Source: Roseateles_B sp041913905 (GTDB lineage: Bacteria > Pseudomonadota > Gammaproteobacteria > Burkholderiales > Burkholderiaceae_C). From it: DNA of 64,000 nt. The notes under the pieces were generated by a model. It saw nothing but the letters and a program-made list of their open reading frames with translations, was not told the origin of the DNA and made no database searches. This document shows positions 41,575-50,237 of this stretch, piece after piece. Numbering within the stretch: position 1 is the stretch's first letter; each line of letters begins with the position of its first letter. The stretch spans positions 1-64,000 of the forward strand of contig JAYSEK010000024.1 of NCBI GenBank assembly GCA_041913905.1, read 5' to 3'. The position numbers and the translations under genes are program-made.

Positions 41575-42906
41575 TCACCTCAGGTTGACGAGGGTCTGCA
41601 GCACCTGGTCCAGCGTCTTGATGCTCTGCGCATTGGCCTGGTAGACGCGCTGCGCCGTCACCATATTGACCAGCTCGGCGGTCATGTCCACGTTGGATTC
41701 TTCCAGGGCGCCGGACTGCAGCACGCCCATATTGCCGTCACCGGGCACGCCGACCACGGCGTCGCCCGAGGCAAAGGTGCGGGCCCAGACATTGCCGCCC
41801 AGCGGCTGCAGGCCCTGCGTGTTGCGGAAGGTGGCCAGCTCCACCTGGCCGGCCGGCTTGGACTGGCCGTTGGAGTAGCGGGCCATGATGATGCCCGACT
41901 TGTCGATCTGGATCCCGGACAGCTGACCCGGCGCATAGCCGTCCTGCTTGACGTCGGTGACGGCGAAGCTGGACCCGCCTTCCGACGACTTCAGGATGTT
42001 GAGCTTGATGCCGTTGATGGGCAGGGTGGTCGCGCCGGCCGCATTCGTCGAGACGGGGAGGTCCATGTTGATCTCCGCCGTCGGGCTCAGGGGCTTGGAG
42101 CCGTCGTAGGCCGAGAACACCAGCGTGGTGTACGGCGCGGTGGGGTTGCCGTCGGCGTCCACGGGAGTGGGCGTGCCGGCAGAGTCCACTTCCAGCGGCT
42201 TGCCGTTGCCCGTGGCGTAGATGTTCCAGGTCGTGGTCGAACTCGGATCGGGCGGCGGCGGCGTGGGGTCGCTCTTCTGGAAGTAGAAGGTCAGCGCCAC
42301 GGCCTGGCCCTTGGCGTCGTAGACGGTCATGGAGGTGGCGTTGTTGTAGGTCGCCGGGTCGGTGAGCTTCATGCCGACGCCGGTGCCGCCCGGCGCGGTG
42401 GTCTTGGCGCGTGAATCCAGGTTGAATTCCATTGAGACCGTCTTGGTGACCTGGGGTGTGATGCCGGCAGTGGGCAGCTGCAGGGCCTGGGCCAGGCCTG
42501 GCTGGATCACGCCCGAGTTGTTGGCCGGGTAGCCCAGCAGCTTCAGGCCCTGGTTGTTGACGATGAAGCCCTCGCGGCTGACCTTGAACTGGCCGTTGCG
42601 GGAGTACATGACGGGGTTCTTGTCGTCACTGACCTGGAAGAAGCCAGCGCCATTGATGGCCATGTCCATCGGGTTCTCGGTGGTGCTGATGCTGCCCTGC
42701 GTGAACTGTTGAGAGACTGAGGCCAGGCTGGTGCCGATGCCCACCGGGTTCTGGCCTGCACCGTTGAGTGCGCCGGCGAAGACGTCGGCGAATTCGGCGC
42801 GCGAGGCCTTGACGCCGAAAGTGTTGGCGTTGGCGATGTTGTTCCCGATCACCTCGAGGTTCTTGCTGGCGGCGTTGAGGCCGGAGAGACCTTGCTGGAA
42901 GCCCAT
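41575..42906 (-). CDS. flgE: Flagellar hook protein FlgE
   Basis: Subunit of the hook, exported until FlgD/FliK control ends hook growth. It has 443 residues. MGFQQGLSGLNAASKNLEVI with IGNNIANANTFGVKASRAEF is the N-terminal axial motif, and the C-terminus VDMTAELVNMVTAQRVYQAN and TLDQVLQTLVNLR matches the family. The central variable region contains a Pro/Asp-rich stretch (PTPPPPDPSSTTTW). It follows flgD by 34 bases. Confidence 0.97.
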   Translation of the reverse strand: MGFQQGLSGLNAASKNLEVIGNNIANANTFGVKASRAEFADVFAGALNGAGQNPVGIGTSLASVSQQFTQGSISTTENPMDMAINGAGFFQVSDDKNPVMYSRNGQFKVSREGFIVNNQGLKLLGYPANNSGVIQPGLAQALQLPTAGITPQVTKTVSMEFNLDSRAKTTAPGGTGVGMKLTDPATYNNATSMTVYDAKGQAVALTFYFQKSDPTPPPPDPSSTTTWNIYATGNGKPLEVDSAGTPTPVDADGNPTAPYTTLVFSAYDGSKPLSPTAEINMDLPVSTNAAGATTLPINGIKLNILKSSEGGSSFAVTDVKQDGYAPGQLSGIQIDKSGIIMARYSNGQSKPAGQVELATFRNTQGLQPLGGNVWARTFASGDAVVGVPGDGNMGVLQSGALEESNVDMTAELVNMVTAQRVYQANAQSIKTLDQVLQTLVNLR

Positions 42907-42940
42907 GATGTGTCCTTCGAAAGAGAGTGGATCGAGAGGG

Positions 42941-43606
42941 TCAGTCGACCCGCTTCACGCTGCTGTAATCGACCATGCCGACGGTCTGGAGCTGCAACTG
43001 GAGCTTGCTTCCGTCGGTGTTGACGGCCACGACCTTGTCGTGCGCATAGGTGGTGCTGCTGAGCACGGCGGCGCCCTTGCTGGCGGTGATGCGGAATGAA
43101 TAAGCGCCTGACTTCGCGTCTACCTTGTCCGAGCTCCAGTCGAAGTCATGGACGCCGGCGCCCTGTGCGCCCAACTGCACGGTGTCGACCACCATGCCCG
43201 AAGGCGCCAACACCTCCAGCTTGACGGCATCGGCCGGACTGCTGATCTCGAAAGAGCCCTGGGACTTGGCGCTGGCGGCATCCCAGCTCAGCCGGTTGCC
43301 GGGCACCAGCACCTCGTGCCCGACCAGGCTGACGCTTTGCAGCGCCTGCATCTGGCCGAACTGCGAGCCCAGCGTCTTGATGCTGTCGTTGAGGTTGCTG
43401 ATGCCGGTGACGGTCTGGATCTGCGCCATCTGGGAGGTGACCTGGGCGTTGTCCATGGGATTCATGGGATCCTGGTTCTTCATCTGCGCGACCAGCAGCT
43501 TGAGGAAGCGGTCCTGCGTGTCCTGGGCCTGCTTGGCAGCGCTGGGCGTGGCGTCCGCGCTGCTGTTGGTCACCTTGCTGTTGCCGAGTACGGTGCTGTA
43601 GTCCAT
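42941..43606 (-). CDS. flgD: Hook assembly scaffold FlgD
   Basis: Hook cap, temporary scaffold for FlgE polymerisation. It has 221 residues. The N-terminal part contains DRFLKLLVAQMKNQDPMNPM and DNAQVTSQMAQIQTVTGI, the FlgD signature. The C-terminal half is a Tudor/FnIII-type beta domain (SFEISSPADAVKLEVLAPSG). The gap to flgC is 17 bases, and overall order is as in other flg operons. Confidence 0.97.
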   Translation of the reverse strand: MDYSTVLGNSKVTNSSADATPSAAKQAQDTQDRFLKLLVAQMKNQDPMNPMDNAQVTSQMAQIQTVTGISNLNDSIKTLGSQFGQMQALQSVSLVGHEVLVPGNRLSWDAASAKSQGSFEISSPADAVKLEVLAPSGMVVDTVQLGAQGAGVHDFDWSSDKVDAKSGAYSFRITASKGAAVLSSTTYAHDKVVAVNTDGSKLQLQLQTVGMVDYSSVKRVD

Positions 43607-43623
43607 GGATGGCCTCTCTCAGG

Positions 43624-44040
43624 TCAGGACTGGCCCAACTGCAGGGTCTTGAGCAGCAGGTTCTTGGCCGTGCTCATGACCTCGATGTTGTTCTGGTAGG
43701 AGCGCGAGGCCGAGATCATGTTGACCATCTCCTCCACGCTGTTGACGTTGCTGTAGGTCACATAGCCCTCGGCGTCAGCTTGCGGATGCTTGGGGTCGTG
43801 CACCCGGCGGCCCTGGGTCGGATCCTCGGTGATCTGTGCGACTCGCACGCCAGCGGCGCCCGGATCCTGGCCCGCACCCATCAGCTGCGTCTGGAAGACC
43901 ACCTGGCGTGCCTTGTAGGCCTGGCCGTCCGGGCCTGCCACGGTGTCGGCGTTGGCCAGGTTGCTGGCGACCACGTTGAGACGCTGGCTCTGCGCACTGA
44001 CGGCGCTGCCCGCGACGTTGAAGATCTGGAACATGGACAT
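43624..44040 (-). CDS. flgC: Proximal rod protein FlgC
   Basis: Rod subunit of 138 residues, typical length. FNVAGSAVSAQSQRLNVVAS followed by NLANADTVAGPDGQAY is the rod-protein motif. EEMVNMISASRSYQNNIEVM is the conserved C-terminal helix. AGGAGGC lies just before the ATG. It is cotranscribed with flgB (46-base gap). Confidence 0.97.
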   Translation of the reverse strand: MSMFQIFNVAGSAVSAQSQRLNVVASNLANADTVAGPDGQAYKARQVVFQTQLMGAGQDPGAAGVRVAQITEDPTQGRRVHDPKHPQADAEGYVTYSNVNSVEEMVNMISASRSYQNNIEVMSTAKNLLLKTLQLGQS

Positions 44041-44086
44041 GGAAGCCTCCTGCTGCGTCTGTGGATTCCGTCAGCGTCCGTCGCCG

Positions 44087-44500
44087 TCAGGCGGCGTTGT
44101 GCGACTTCATCGCATCCAGGGTGGTGCGCACGCTGGCGTTGACGAAGCGCAGCGTGGCCTCGTACTTCACGGTGTTGTCGACGAAGCTGGCGCGTTCGCG
44201 GTCCATGTCCACCGTGTTGCTGTCGAGATTGGTCTGGGAGGCCATCGCGTAGTCGCGGCCGGACGGGCTCAGTGCGCCGGCCAAAGGGGCCAGGTGGCGG
44301 CTTTGCGTGAGCTGCAGGGCGCCCGGTGTGGCCCGCTCGCCGGTGGCTTCCTTCAGGGCGCGGCTGAAGTCGAAGTCCCGGGCCTGGTAGCCCGGCGTGT
44401 CCGCATTGGCGATATTGCTGGCCAGCTGCTGCTGACGCTCCGCCCGCAGCACCAGGGCCTGGGTCTGGAAGTTCAGCGAGTCGGTAAGGCGGTTGATCAT
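44087..44500 (-). CDS. flgB: Proximal rod protein FlgB
   Basis: First gene of the rod/hook operon, 137 residues from the ATG at 44500 (MINRLTDSLNFQTQALVLRA), with AAGGAG eight bases upstream; longer readings include cysteine-rich sequence not seen in FlgB. ANIANADTPGYQARDFDFSR is the axial-protein motif, and DNTVKYEATLRFVNASVRTT the C-terminal helix. It diverges from flgA across a 190-base regulatory gap. Confidence 0.97.
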   Translation of the reverse strand: MINRLTDSLNFQTQALVLRAERQQQLASNIANADTPGYQARDFDFSRALKEATGERATPGALQLTQSRHLAPLAGALSPSGRDYAMASQTNLDSNTVDMDRERASFVDNTVKYEATLRFVNASVRTTLDAMKSHNAA

Positions 44501-44690
44501 GAGGCGCTCCTTGCCGGGGCCGGGTATCGCGGGCTTGCACTGCTGTTGCTGCAGCCCCTGTTCGACGCCATGGCACGGGATGTGGGCATTGTTGGGCGGC
44601 TGCTCGCAAAACATGAGCGGGAAAAGCATGCGCTTTGCTGCTCATTTCGGCGCTAAAGCCGCGCTGGGCGGGCCTAAAGTCCAGGCCATC
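44501..44690. promoter_or_regulatory. Divergent flgB-flgA promoter region
   Basis: A 190-base gap between the divergent flgB and flgA starts, where class II FlhDC-dependent promoters normally lie. A locally A-rich stretch with repeated direct and inverted GCTC/GAGC and TAAAG words (44606-44680) could form the FlhDC site, but no match to the known consensus can be claimed by eye. No sigma-28 -10 was found here. Confidence 0.4.
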
Positions 44691-45422
44691 ATGTGCAATC
44701 GGCCTCTGCTCCAGCAAAGCGCCGCCCGAGGGCTGGTGGTGCTGCTGCTTGGCCTGCTTGGCGTGCCGTGGGCATGGGCGCAGGGGCTTGAGCCCTGGCG
44801 CGAGGCGCTGCAGCAGACGGCCCTGAGTGCCGTCAACCGGATGAACCAAGGCCTGGGCGCCTCTGCCCGCGTGATGGTGGAGCTGGGGCAGGCCGATCCG
44901 CGCCTGCGCCTGGCGCCCTGCCAGCGCGCTGAGCCCTATCTGCTGCCCGGCATGCGGCTGTGGGGGCGCTCCCGCATCGGCCTGCGCTGCGTGGATGGGC
45001 CCAGCCGCTGGAATGTGTCGCTGCCGCTGACGGTGCATGTCTTCGCGCCCGCCCTCGTGGCAGCCGGCCCGCTGGATGCCGGCACCGCCTTGTCGGCCGA
45101 GCACCTGCGGCTGGCGGAGGTCGACCTGGCCGCCGAACCGGGCGCTGTGTTCACGGAGACCGCCAGCCTGCTGGGGCGCAGCCTGGCCCGGCCGGTGCAG
45201 GCGGGCGAGGCGCTGCGTGCCGGCAGCCTGAAGCAGCGCCAGTGGTTTGCCGCCGGTACCCAGGTCAAGGTGCTGGCGCGCGGCGAGGGCTTTGCCGTCG
45301 CCGGCGAGGGTCAGGCGCTGGGTCAGGGCGTCGAAGGCCAGGAGGTGCGCGTTCGCTTCGAGAATGGCCGCACCGTGACCGGCCGTGCCGTGGGCGAACG
45401 AGAAGTGGAGGTCCTGCTGTGA
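44691..45422 (+). CDS. flgA: P-ring assembly chaperone FlgA
   Basis: Periplasmic chaperone that helps FlgI form the P-ring. It has 243 residues. A Sec signal peptide is seen (MCNRPLLQQSAARGLVVLLL to PWAWAQG). The mature part has three SAF/FlgA-type beta segments, with ARVMVELGQADPRLRLAPCQ, DAGTALSAEHLRLAEVDLA and the C-terminal GQEVRVRFENGRTVTGRAVG. The start at 44691 gives a proper signal peptide. It is 145 bases before flgM, which has its own late promoter within that gap. Confidence 0.95.
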   Translation: MCNRPLLQQSAARGLVVLLLGLLGVPWAWAQGLEPWREALQQTALSAVNRMNQGLGASARVMVELGQADPRLRLAPCQRAEPYLLPGMRLWGRSRIGLRCVDGPSRWNVSLPLTVHVFAPALVAAGPLDAGTALSAEHLRLAEVDLAAEPGAVFTETASLLGRSLARPVQAGEALRAGSLKQRQWFAAGTQVKVLARGEGFAVAGEGQALGQGVEGQEVRVRFENGRTVTGRAVGEREVEVLL

Positions 45423-45492
45423 ACGATGCAGCATGGCGGACGCTCTTGTCCCCACCATGGCGGCCCCCAGCTGTTATGGTTGAGGAAATGCC

Positions 45493-45519
45493 TCAAGTCC
45501 GGCCCGGCCCGGCCGATAC
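45493..45519 (+). promoter_or_regulatory. Sigma-28 promoter of flgMN
   Basis: TCAAGTCC (45493-45500), an 11-base GC-only spacer and GCCGATAC (45512-45519), about 48 bases before the flgM ATG. One mismatch in the -10 and the same CAAG core as the flagellin promoters. It gives FlgM the usual late-class, FliA-dependent supply. Confidence 0.87.
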
Positions 45520-45567
45520 ACCGTCCAACAGGCTGGGCGGTTGCAAGCTCAGTCCTTGGAGATCATC

Positions 45568-45891
45568 ATGAAAATCGGTCAAAACGCTGACAAGCTCGCC
45601 GCTGGACTTGGCGTCGAGCGCCCGGCGACGACGGATGCCGGTCGCAAAAAGGACGCATCCGAGGCCGGCAGCGTGAAAAATGCCCCGGAAGCCAGTGCCA
45701 AGCTGGCCCTGTCCAGCACGGCCAGCACTATGTTGCAAGGTGTGCCGGATGAGGGTAGCTTCGATGCCGAGAAGGTGCAGCGCATTTCCCAGGCCATCAG
45801 CGAAGGCAAGTTCAGCATCAATGCCGATGCCATCGCCGACAAGCTGATTGCCAATGCCCGGGAAATGGTTGGCCGCGTCGGTGCGCACTGA
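45568..45891 (+). CDS. flgM: Anti-sigma-28 factor FlgM
   Basis: Binds FliA until the hook is complete and FlgM is exported. It has 107 residues: MKIGQNADKLAAGLGVERPA at the N-terminus (export and disordered part) and a helical sigma-binding C-terminal half with DAEKVQRISQAISEGKFSIN and ADKLIANAREMVG, the FlgM hallmark. GGAG precedes the ATG by about six bases. The sigma-28 promoter upstream closes a negative feedback loop with FliA. Confidence 0.97.
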   Translation: MKIGQNADKLAAGLGVERPATTDAGRKKDASEAGSVKNAPEASAKLALSSTASTMLQGVPDEGSFDAEKVQRISQAISEGKFSINADAIADKLIANAREMVGRVGAH

Positions 45892-45946
45892 GTTGCCGCT
45901 TGCCGGTTCGTCTTTTCTTCAACATCGCCCACAGGCGGGTCCAGCC

Positions 45947-46348
45947 ATGCAAGCCTTGCCTCCCAACGAGAACACCGAAGCGCTCAGCCAGGATCTGGAA
46001 CGGCCGCTGATCGAAGTCGAGAACTGCCTGAATCTGCTGGGTGATGCGCTGGTGCGCCGCGACAGCCAGGCGATCGAGACCCATGCAGCCGCCTTGCACC
46101 AGGCCCTGGCGCAGGCCATGGCCAGCTTCATGGAAGCGGCCCGCAACGGCCAGGTGCCGCCGCAGCTGCGCAATCGTCTGGTGCAGGCTGGCGGCCGTGT
46201 GGCCGCGCAGCGCGAGTCCCTGAACCGCGCTTCGGCCGCGCTGGACCGCGCACTGGATGTGCTGATTCCGCCGGAACCGAGCGGCGTCTACGGCGCCAGC
46301 GGCAAGAGCGAGCGCAAGAGCAGCCTGGGCGGCTCCGTCCAGGCCTGA
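45947..46348 (+). CDS. flgN: FlgK/FlgL export chaperone FlgN
   Basis: Cytoplasmic chaperone for FlgK and FlgL. It has 133 residues, nearly all helical, with LERPLIEVENCLNLLGDALV and RDSQAIETHAAALHQALAQA; the pattern and position after flgM identify it, although FlgN sequences are weakly conserved. The C-terminal tail is Ser/Gly-rich and probably flexible. A terminator follows at 46368-46390. The ATG at 45947 is chosen for the amphipathic start and lack of a good earlier site; no strong Shine-Dalgarno is seen. Confidence 0.88.
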   Translation: MQALPPNENTEALSQDLERPLIEVENCLNLLGDALVRRDSQAIETHAAALHQALAQAMASFMEAARNGQVPPQLRNRLVQAGGRVAAQRESLNRASAALDRALDVLIPPEPSGVYGASGKSERKSSLGGSVQA

Positions 46349-46367
46349 GTCCCCGCTGAAGCAGCAA

Positions 46368-46390
46368 AGCCACGCACTGCGTGGCTTTTT
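46368..46390 (+). terminator. Rho-independent terminator after flgN
   Basis: AGCCACGC pairs with GCGTGGCT around a 3-base loop, and TTTTT follows. It ends the flgAMN run just before the convergent DUF1841 gene, and on the opposite strand shows only a short T-run. Confidence 0.88.
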
Positions 46391-46423
46391 GCATTTCAGG
46401 GCCTGGCGCGAGCGCCTTCGCCC

Positions 46424-46855
46424 CTACTGGGTGGCTTTGTGCCGCAGGGCTTCCAGATAGGCATGCCCGTCCGGTGGACGGCCGCTGCGCTGGGATTCCC
46501 AGATCATGGTTCCCAGGCACTCCATGGCCACGTGGTGAGCTTCGTGCAGGGATTGGCGCCGAGCGGCCAGCAGGTCCAGCGCCTGGCGCACGCCCCGAGG
46601 CTGGTCGATGGAATGCTGCTCGCTGATGCTCAGGTGCATGGACAGGTGCAGGAAGGGATTGGTGCGCCCCTCTTCGACGGTGTAGACCGCCTGGACGGCA
46701 TGTTCCTCGTCCGCCAGCTCGGCGTGGTACTCGGGATGCTGCTCGATCCACTGGGCCGCCAGCGTCTCCATGGGCGTCAAGGGCAGGCGGTCCCGCCACT
46801 TGGCGTAGGTGCTGCAGAAGAAACGGCGGACTTCGATCTGGGACGGGGCAAACAT
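46424..46855 (-). CDS. DUF1841 family protein of unknown function
   Basis: A 143-residue protein matching the DUF1841 family found in betaproteobacteria: MFAPSQIEVRRFFCSTYAKW at the start and TLAAQWIEQHPEYHAELADE in the middle, then PFLHLSMHLSISEQHSIDQP and ALDLLAARRQSLHEAHHVAM. Several conserved histidines and glutamates (HPEYH, HLSMHL, HEAHH) could bind metal, but no function is known. It lies 45 bases beyond the Kef-type antiporter gene on the same strand. Confidence 0.85.
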   Translation of the reverse strand: MFAPSQIEVRRFFCSTYAKWRDRLPLTPMETLAAQWIEQHPEYHAELADEEHAVQAVYTVEEGRTNPFLHLSMHLSISEQHSIDQPRGVRQALDLLAARRQSLHEAHHVAMECLGTMIWESQRSGRPPDGHAYLEALRHKATQ

Positions 46856-46900
46856 GCCGCCATTGTCGCCTGCCCGGTGCCGGCTGTCCCTTCGGCGCCC

Positions 46901-48745
46901 TCACTGCGCGCGCGGCCCTTCGGCGTCGGCCGGGCTCCAACCCTGGCGGTGCCGCCCCTGGGCGCGTGTTTCGCGCTCCTGTGCCATCAGCGTCTCCAAC
47001 TGCTGGCGGCCCTGCTTCACCATGGCGATGAGCCGGTCCTCGTCATCGCGGTGCGCGGCCATCAGGCGCAGCTGGGCCTTGTTGTGCTGGCGGAAGCGCC
47101 AGGCCTGGCGCCGCGCCATGGCGGGCTCCACGCCCAGCAGCTCCAGCACGCTGCGTCCGCTGAGCAGGGCCGATTCGAAGGTCTCGCGCTCGATGTGCTC
47201 CACGCCCAGTTCCTGCAGTCGGTAGAGGTGCTGCACGTTGCGGGCGCGGGCCACGATCTGCAGCTGCGGGAAATGCTGGCGCGCCAGTTCGGCGATGGCG
47301 ATGCTCTGCGCCACGTCGTCCACCGCGATCACGAGGATGGCGGCCGTCTCCGCGCCGGCCGTGCGCAGCAGATCCAGGCGGCTGGCGTCACCATAGAAGA
47401 CGCGCCAATCGAAGCGGCGCAGGCCCTCGACGGTGTGGGCGTCATGCTCCAGCACCGTGGCCTCGTAGCCGTTGGCATAGAGCAGGCGCCCGACGATCTG
47501 CCCGTAGCGGCCGAAGCCGGCGATGATCACCGGCGCCTGCTGCCGCTCGTTCAGTTCTTCCAAGGCCGGGCCTGCGCGGCGGGACAGCCGCGGTTGCAGC
47601 CAGCGGTCCGCAGCGGCCAGCAGGGCCGGCGTGCAGGCCAGGGACAGCGCCACCGCAGCCACCAAGGCCGAGGCCTGGGTATCGCTCAACAGCCCCGCCT
47701 GCTGGCCGAGCTGGAAGACCACGAAACCGAACTCCCCACCCTGAGCCAGCAGGATCACGAAGACGGGCCGCTCCATCAGCGGCAGCTGCATGCCACGACC
47801 CATGAAGACCAGGAGGGCTCCCTTGAGCACCAGCAGTGCCGTGAGCAGCGTCGCCACCAGCAGGGGTTCGCGCAGCAGCACCTGCAGGTCCAGGCCCATG
47901 CCCACCGCGATGAAGAACAAGCCCAGCAGCAGCCCTTTGAAGGGTTCCAGGTCGGTCTCCAGCTCATGCCGGTACTCGCTCTCGGCCAGCAGCACGCCGG
48001 CCAGAAAGGCGCCCAGAGCCATGGACAGACCCACCGCCTGCATCAGTGCTGCGGTGGCCAGCACCAGCAGCAGGGCTGCAGCCGTGAAGATCTCGGGCGT
48101 GGCGCTGCCGGCGATCCAGCGCAGGGCCGGGCGCAGCGCCAGCCGCCCGCCCAGGATGAGCACGGCGATCGCGCCCACGGCCTTGAGCGCCTGCCAATGA
48201 CCTTCCGAGCCACTGCCGTCGGCCCCGGCCAGCGCCGGCACCAAGGCGAGGATGGGGATGGCGGCGATGTCCTGCAGCAGAGCCACGCTGAGGATGCTCT
48301 GGCCGGCGGCGGTCGGCCCCAGGTTGCGCTCGCCCAGCACGGCCATGGCCACGGCCGTCGAAGACATGGCCAGGCCCAGGCTGCCGACCAGGGCCAGCCG
48401 CCAGGGCAATCCGCAAAGCAGGGCCAGGACCATCAGCAGCGAGGTGGATCCCAGCAGCTGCACCGAGCCCCAGCCGAAGATGGGCCGGCGCAATTGCCAC
48501 AGCCGGCGCGGTTCCAGCTCCAGACCGACCAGGAACATCATCAGCACCACGCCGATCTCGGCCACCTCCAGGATGGTCTCGGGTGCCGACACCAGACCCA
48601 GCACCTGCGGGCCGATCAGGATGCCAGCCACCAGATAGCCCAGGATGGAGCCCAGCCGCGCCCAGCGGGCCAGTGGCACCGCCAGTACTGCGGCACCCAG
48701 GAAGACCAGGGGCAGGTGCAGCAGCTCGTGCGAGGGCGCGCTCAT
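46901..48745 (-). CDS. Monovalent cation:proton antiporter-2 family protein (KefB/KefC type)
   Basis: A 614-residue integral membrane protein. Residues about 5-385 hold 11-13 membrane helices (HLPLVFLGAAVLAVPLARWA and LGYLVAGILIGPQVLG), and residues about 400-520 a TrkA-N Rossmann domain (VIIAGFGRYGQIVGRLL, GDASRLDLLRTAGAET). This is the layout of glutathione-gated potassium efflux systems that protect against electrophiles. The start at 48745 overlaps the stop of the upstream flavodoxin-like gene (ATGA), as expected for a Kef-ancillary pair. Whether glutathione controls it cannot be seen. Confidence 0.92.
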   Translation of the reverse strand: MSAPSHELLHLPLVFLGAAVLAVPLARWARLGSILGYLVAGILIGPQVLGLVSAPETILEVAEIGVVLMMFLVGLELEPRRLWQLRRPIFGWGSVQLLGSTSLLMVLALLCGLPWRLALVGSLGLAMSSTAVAMAVLGERNLGPTAAGQSILSVALLQDIAAIPILALVPALAGADGSGSEGHWQALKAVGAIAVLILGGRLALRPALRWIAGSATPEIFTAAALLLVLATAALMQAVGLSMALGAFLAGVLLAESEYRHELETDLEPFKGLLLGLFFIAVGMGLDLQVLLREPLLVATLLTALLVLKGALLVFMGRGMQLPLMERPVFVILLAQGGEFGFVVFQLGQQAGLLSDTQASALVAAVALSLACTPALLAAADRWLQPRLSRRAGPALEELNERQQAPVIIAGFGRYGQIVGRLLYANGYEATVLEHDAHTVEGLRRFDWRVFYGDASRLDLLRTAGAETAAILVIAVDDVAQSIAIAELARQHFPQLQIVARARNVQHLYRLQELGVEHIERETFESALLSGRSVLELLGVEPAMARRQAWRFRQHNKAQLRLMAAHRDDEDRLIAMVKQGRQQLETLMAQERETRAQGRHRQGWSPADAEGPRAQ

Positions 48746-49353
48746 GGCTGTTGCTCCACGGGCCGCTCGCCGGCGGGCACTTCGTCCTGCTCGGCGCGCT
48801 GCGAACCGCACCAGTCCGGGTAATGGTGCAGGTGCTGGACGGCCTCATGGACGTGCTGGACGAGGGCGGCGTCGCTGGCGTGATGGGCGCCATGCAGCAC
48901 CTGGGGCGGCAGCAGGCGCAGCCCGCACAGGCGGGCGGTCTGCCGGTAGGGCAGCAGGAAGTCCTCGAAGGCGTGGCGATGGTGGCCTTGCGGGCTGTAG
49001 GCGGATTCGGTCCCGCCCGTGGACAGCAGCAGCCATAGATCCTTGCCCTGCAAGGCATGGCCGCCAGGCCCGTAGGCCCAGCCATAGCTGAAGACCTCGT
49101 CCAGCCACAGCTTCATCAGCGCCGGCATGCCGTACCAGTGGATGGGATGCAGCCATACGAGCAGGCGCGCCGCTTCCAGCGCTTGCTGCTCCGCCTCCAC
49201 GTCGATGGCGTAGTCCGGGTAAAGGCGGTAAAGGTCGCGCAGGGCGAGCTTGCCAGGGGGAAAGGGGCTTGCGTCCAGCGCGTCCATCAGACGCGCACTG
49301 ACGCGCGAATGCGCCCGGTCGGGGTGGGCGCACAAACAAAGAATCTCGGCCAT
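48742..49353 (-). CDS. Kef-type ancillary NAD(P)H oxidoreductase (KefF/KefG family)
   Basis: A 203-residue flavodoxin-fold quinone oxidoreductase. MAEILCLCAHPDRAHSRVSA shows the nucleotide-binding start. VWLHPIHWYGMPALMKLWLD and DEVFSYGWAYGPGGHALQGK are the KefF/KefG signature. In E. coli such subunits bind and activate the Kef antiporters. The overlap with the antiporter start supports a stoichiometric pair. An earlier TTG start would add only two residues. Confidence 0.9.
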   Translation of the reverse strand: MAEILCLCAHPDRAHSRVSARLMDALDASPFPPGKLALRDLYRLYPDYAIDVEAEQQALEAARLLVWLHPIHWYGMPALMKLWLDEVFSYGWAYGPGGHALQGKDLWLLLSTGGTESAYSPQGHHRHAFEDFLLPYRQTARLCGLRLLPPQVLHGAHHASDAALVQHVHEAVQHLHHYPDWCGSQRAEQDEVPAGERPVEQQP

Positions 49354-49460
49354 GCGCAAGGGTATCAGTGTCTGGGCGCGGCACGTTCGGACCTTGCCGG
49401 CGTTGCCTGTGATGGAGAGTCCCCGCTAACATGGCCCGCAGCGCCGCCAAGGGAGATGCC

Positions 49461-50090
49461 ATGCCCGTGATCCTGGTTGCCAATCCCAAGGGAGGGGTCG
49501 GCAAAAGCACCCTCGCCACCAATATCGCCGGCTACCTGGCCTGGCAGGGGCGGCGGGTTGCCCTGGGCGACGCCGATCTGCAGCAGTCCAGCCGCCAATG
49601 GCTGGCGCAGCGGCCCCCGCAGCTACCAGCCATCCTCCCCTTGGACATCGACGACAGGCAGGTGGCGCGCGTGCCCAAGGGCGTCAGCCACGTGGTGCTG
49701 GATTCACCGGCGGGCCTGCATGGCAAGCGCCTGGAGCGTCTGTACAGCCTGGCTGACCGCATCCTCATCCCGCTGCAGCCCAGCCTCTTCGATATGCAGG
49801 CCTGCCATGCCTTCATGCAGCGCCTGCGCGAGCTGGCGCCTGCGCGCAGGCCCTCCCCCCGTCTGGGCCTGCTGGGCATGCGGGTGCGCCAGGGCACCTT
49901 GTCGCAGCAGCAACTGCATCAGTTTCGTCTCACTCTGGGCGAGGGCCTGGACTGGCTTGGCGAGTTGCGCGACACCCAGCATTACGTGCAGCTTGCGGCG
50001 CGCGGACTCAGTTTGTGGGATATTGCACCAGGGCAAGTGGAGAAGGATTTGCTTCAATGGCAAGCGCTTTGCCAGTGGCTCAAGCCCTAA
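49461..50090 (+). CDS. Small ParA/MinD-family ATPase (orphan)
   Basis: A 209-residue ParA-like ATPase. The P-loop ANPKGGVGKST (residues 7-17) with the deviant signature lysine K10 is intact, DADLQQSSRQW follows, and SHVVLDSPAGL gives the switch II aspartate. It lacks an N-terminal helix-turn-helix and there is no parB-like partner or centromere repeat nearby, so it is not a standard plasmid or chromosome partition pair. Small orphan ParAs often position other cargo. GGGAGATGCC precedes the ATG at 49461; a 10-residue upstream extension is unlikely. The LuxR-type regulator follows 147 bases later. Confidence 0.88.
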   Translation: MPVILVANPKGGVGKSTLATNIAGYLAWQGRRVALGDADLQQSSRQWLAQRPPQLPAILPLDIDDRQVARVPKGVSHVVLDSPAGLHGKRLERLYSLADRILIPLQPSLFDMQACHAFMQRLRELAPARRPSPRLGLLGMRVRQGTLSQQQLHQFRLTLGEGLDWLGELRDTQHYVQLAARGLSLWDIAPGQVEKDLLQWQALCQWLKP

Positions 50091-50237
50091 GCTTCCATCA
50101 ATTTGTGGATACGAATGGCGAACCGCAGGGCTGGATCGCCCACCCGGAAGGGGTATGCCCTCGCCCCGCCCCAGCTTCTATGATTCGACGCCCCGCCACG
50201 AGGGGTGCATTGACTTAGAACATACGAGGAGACTGGC

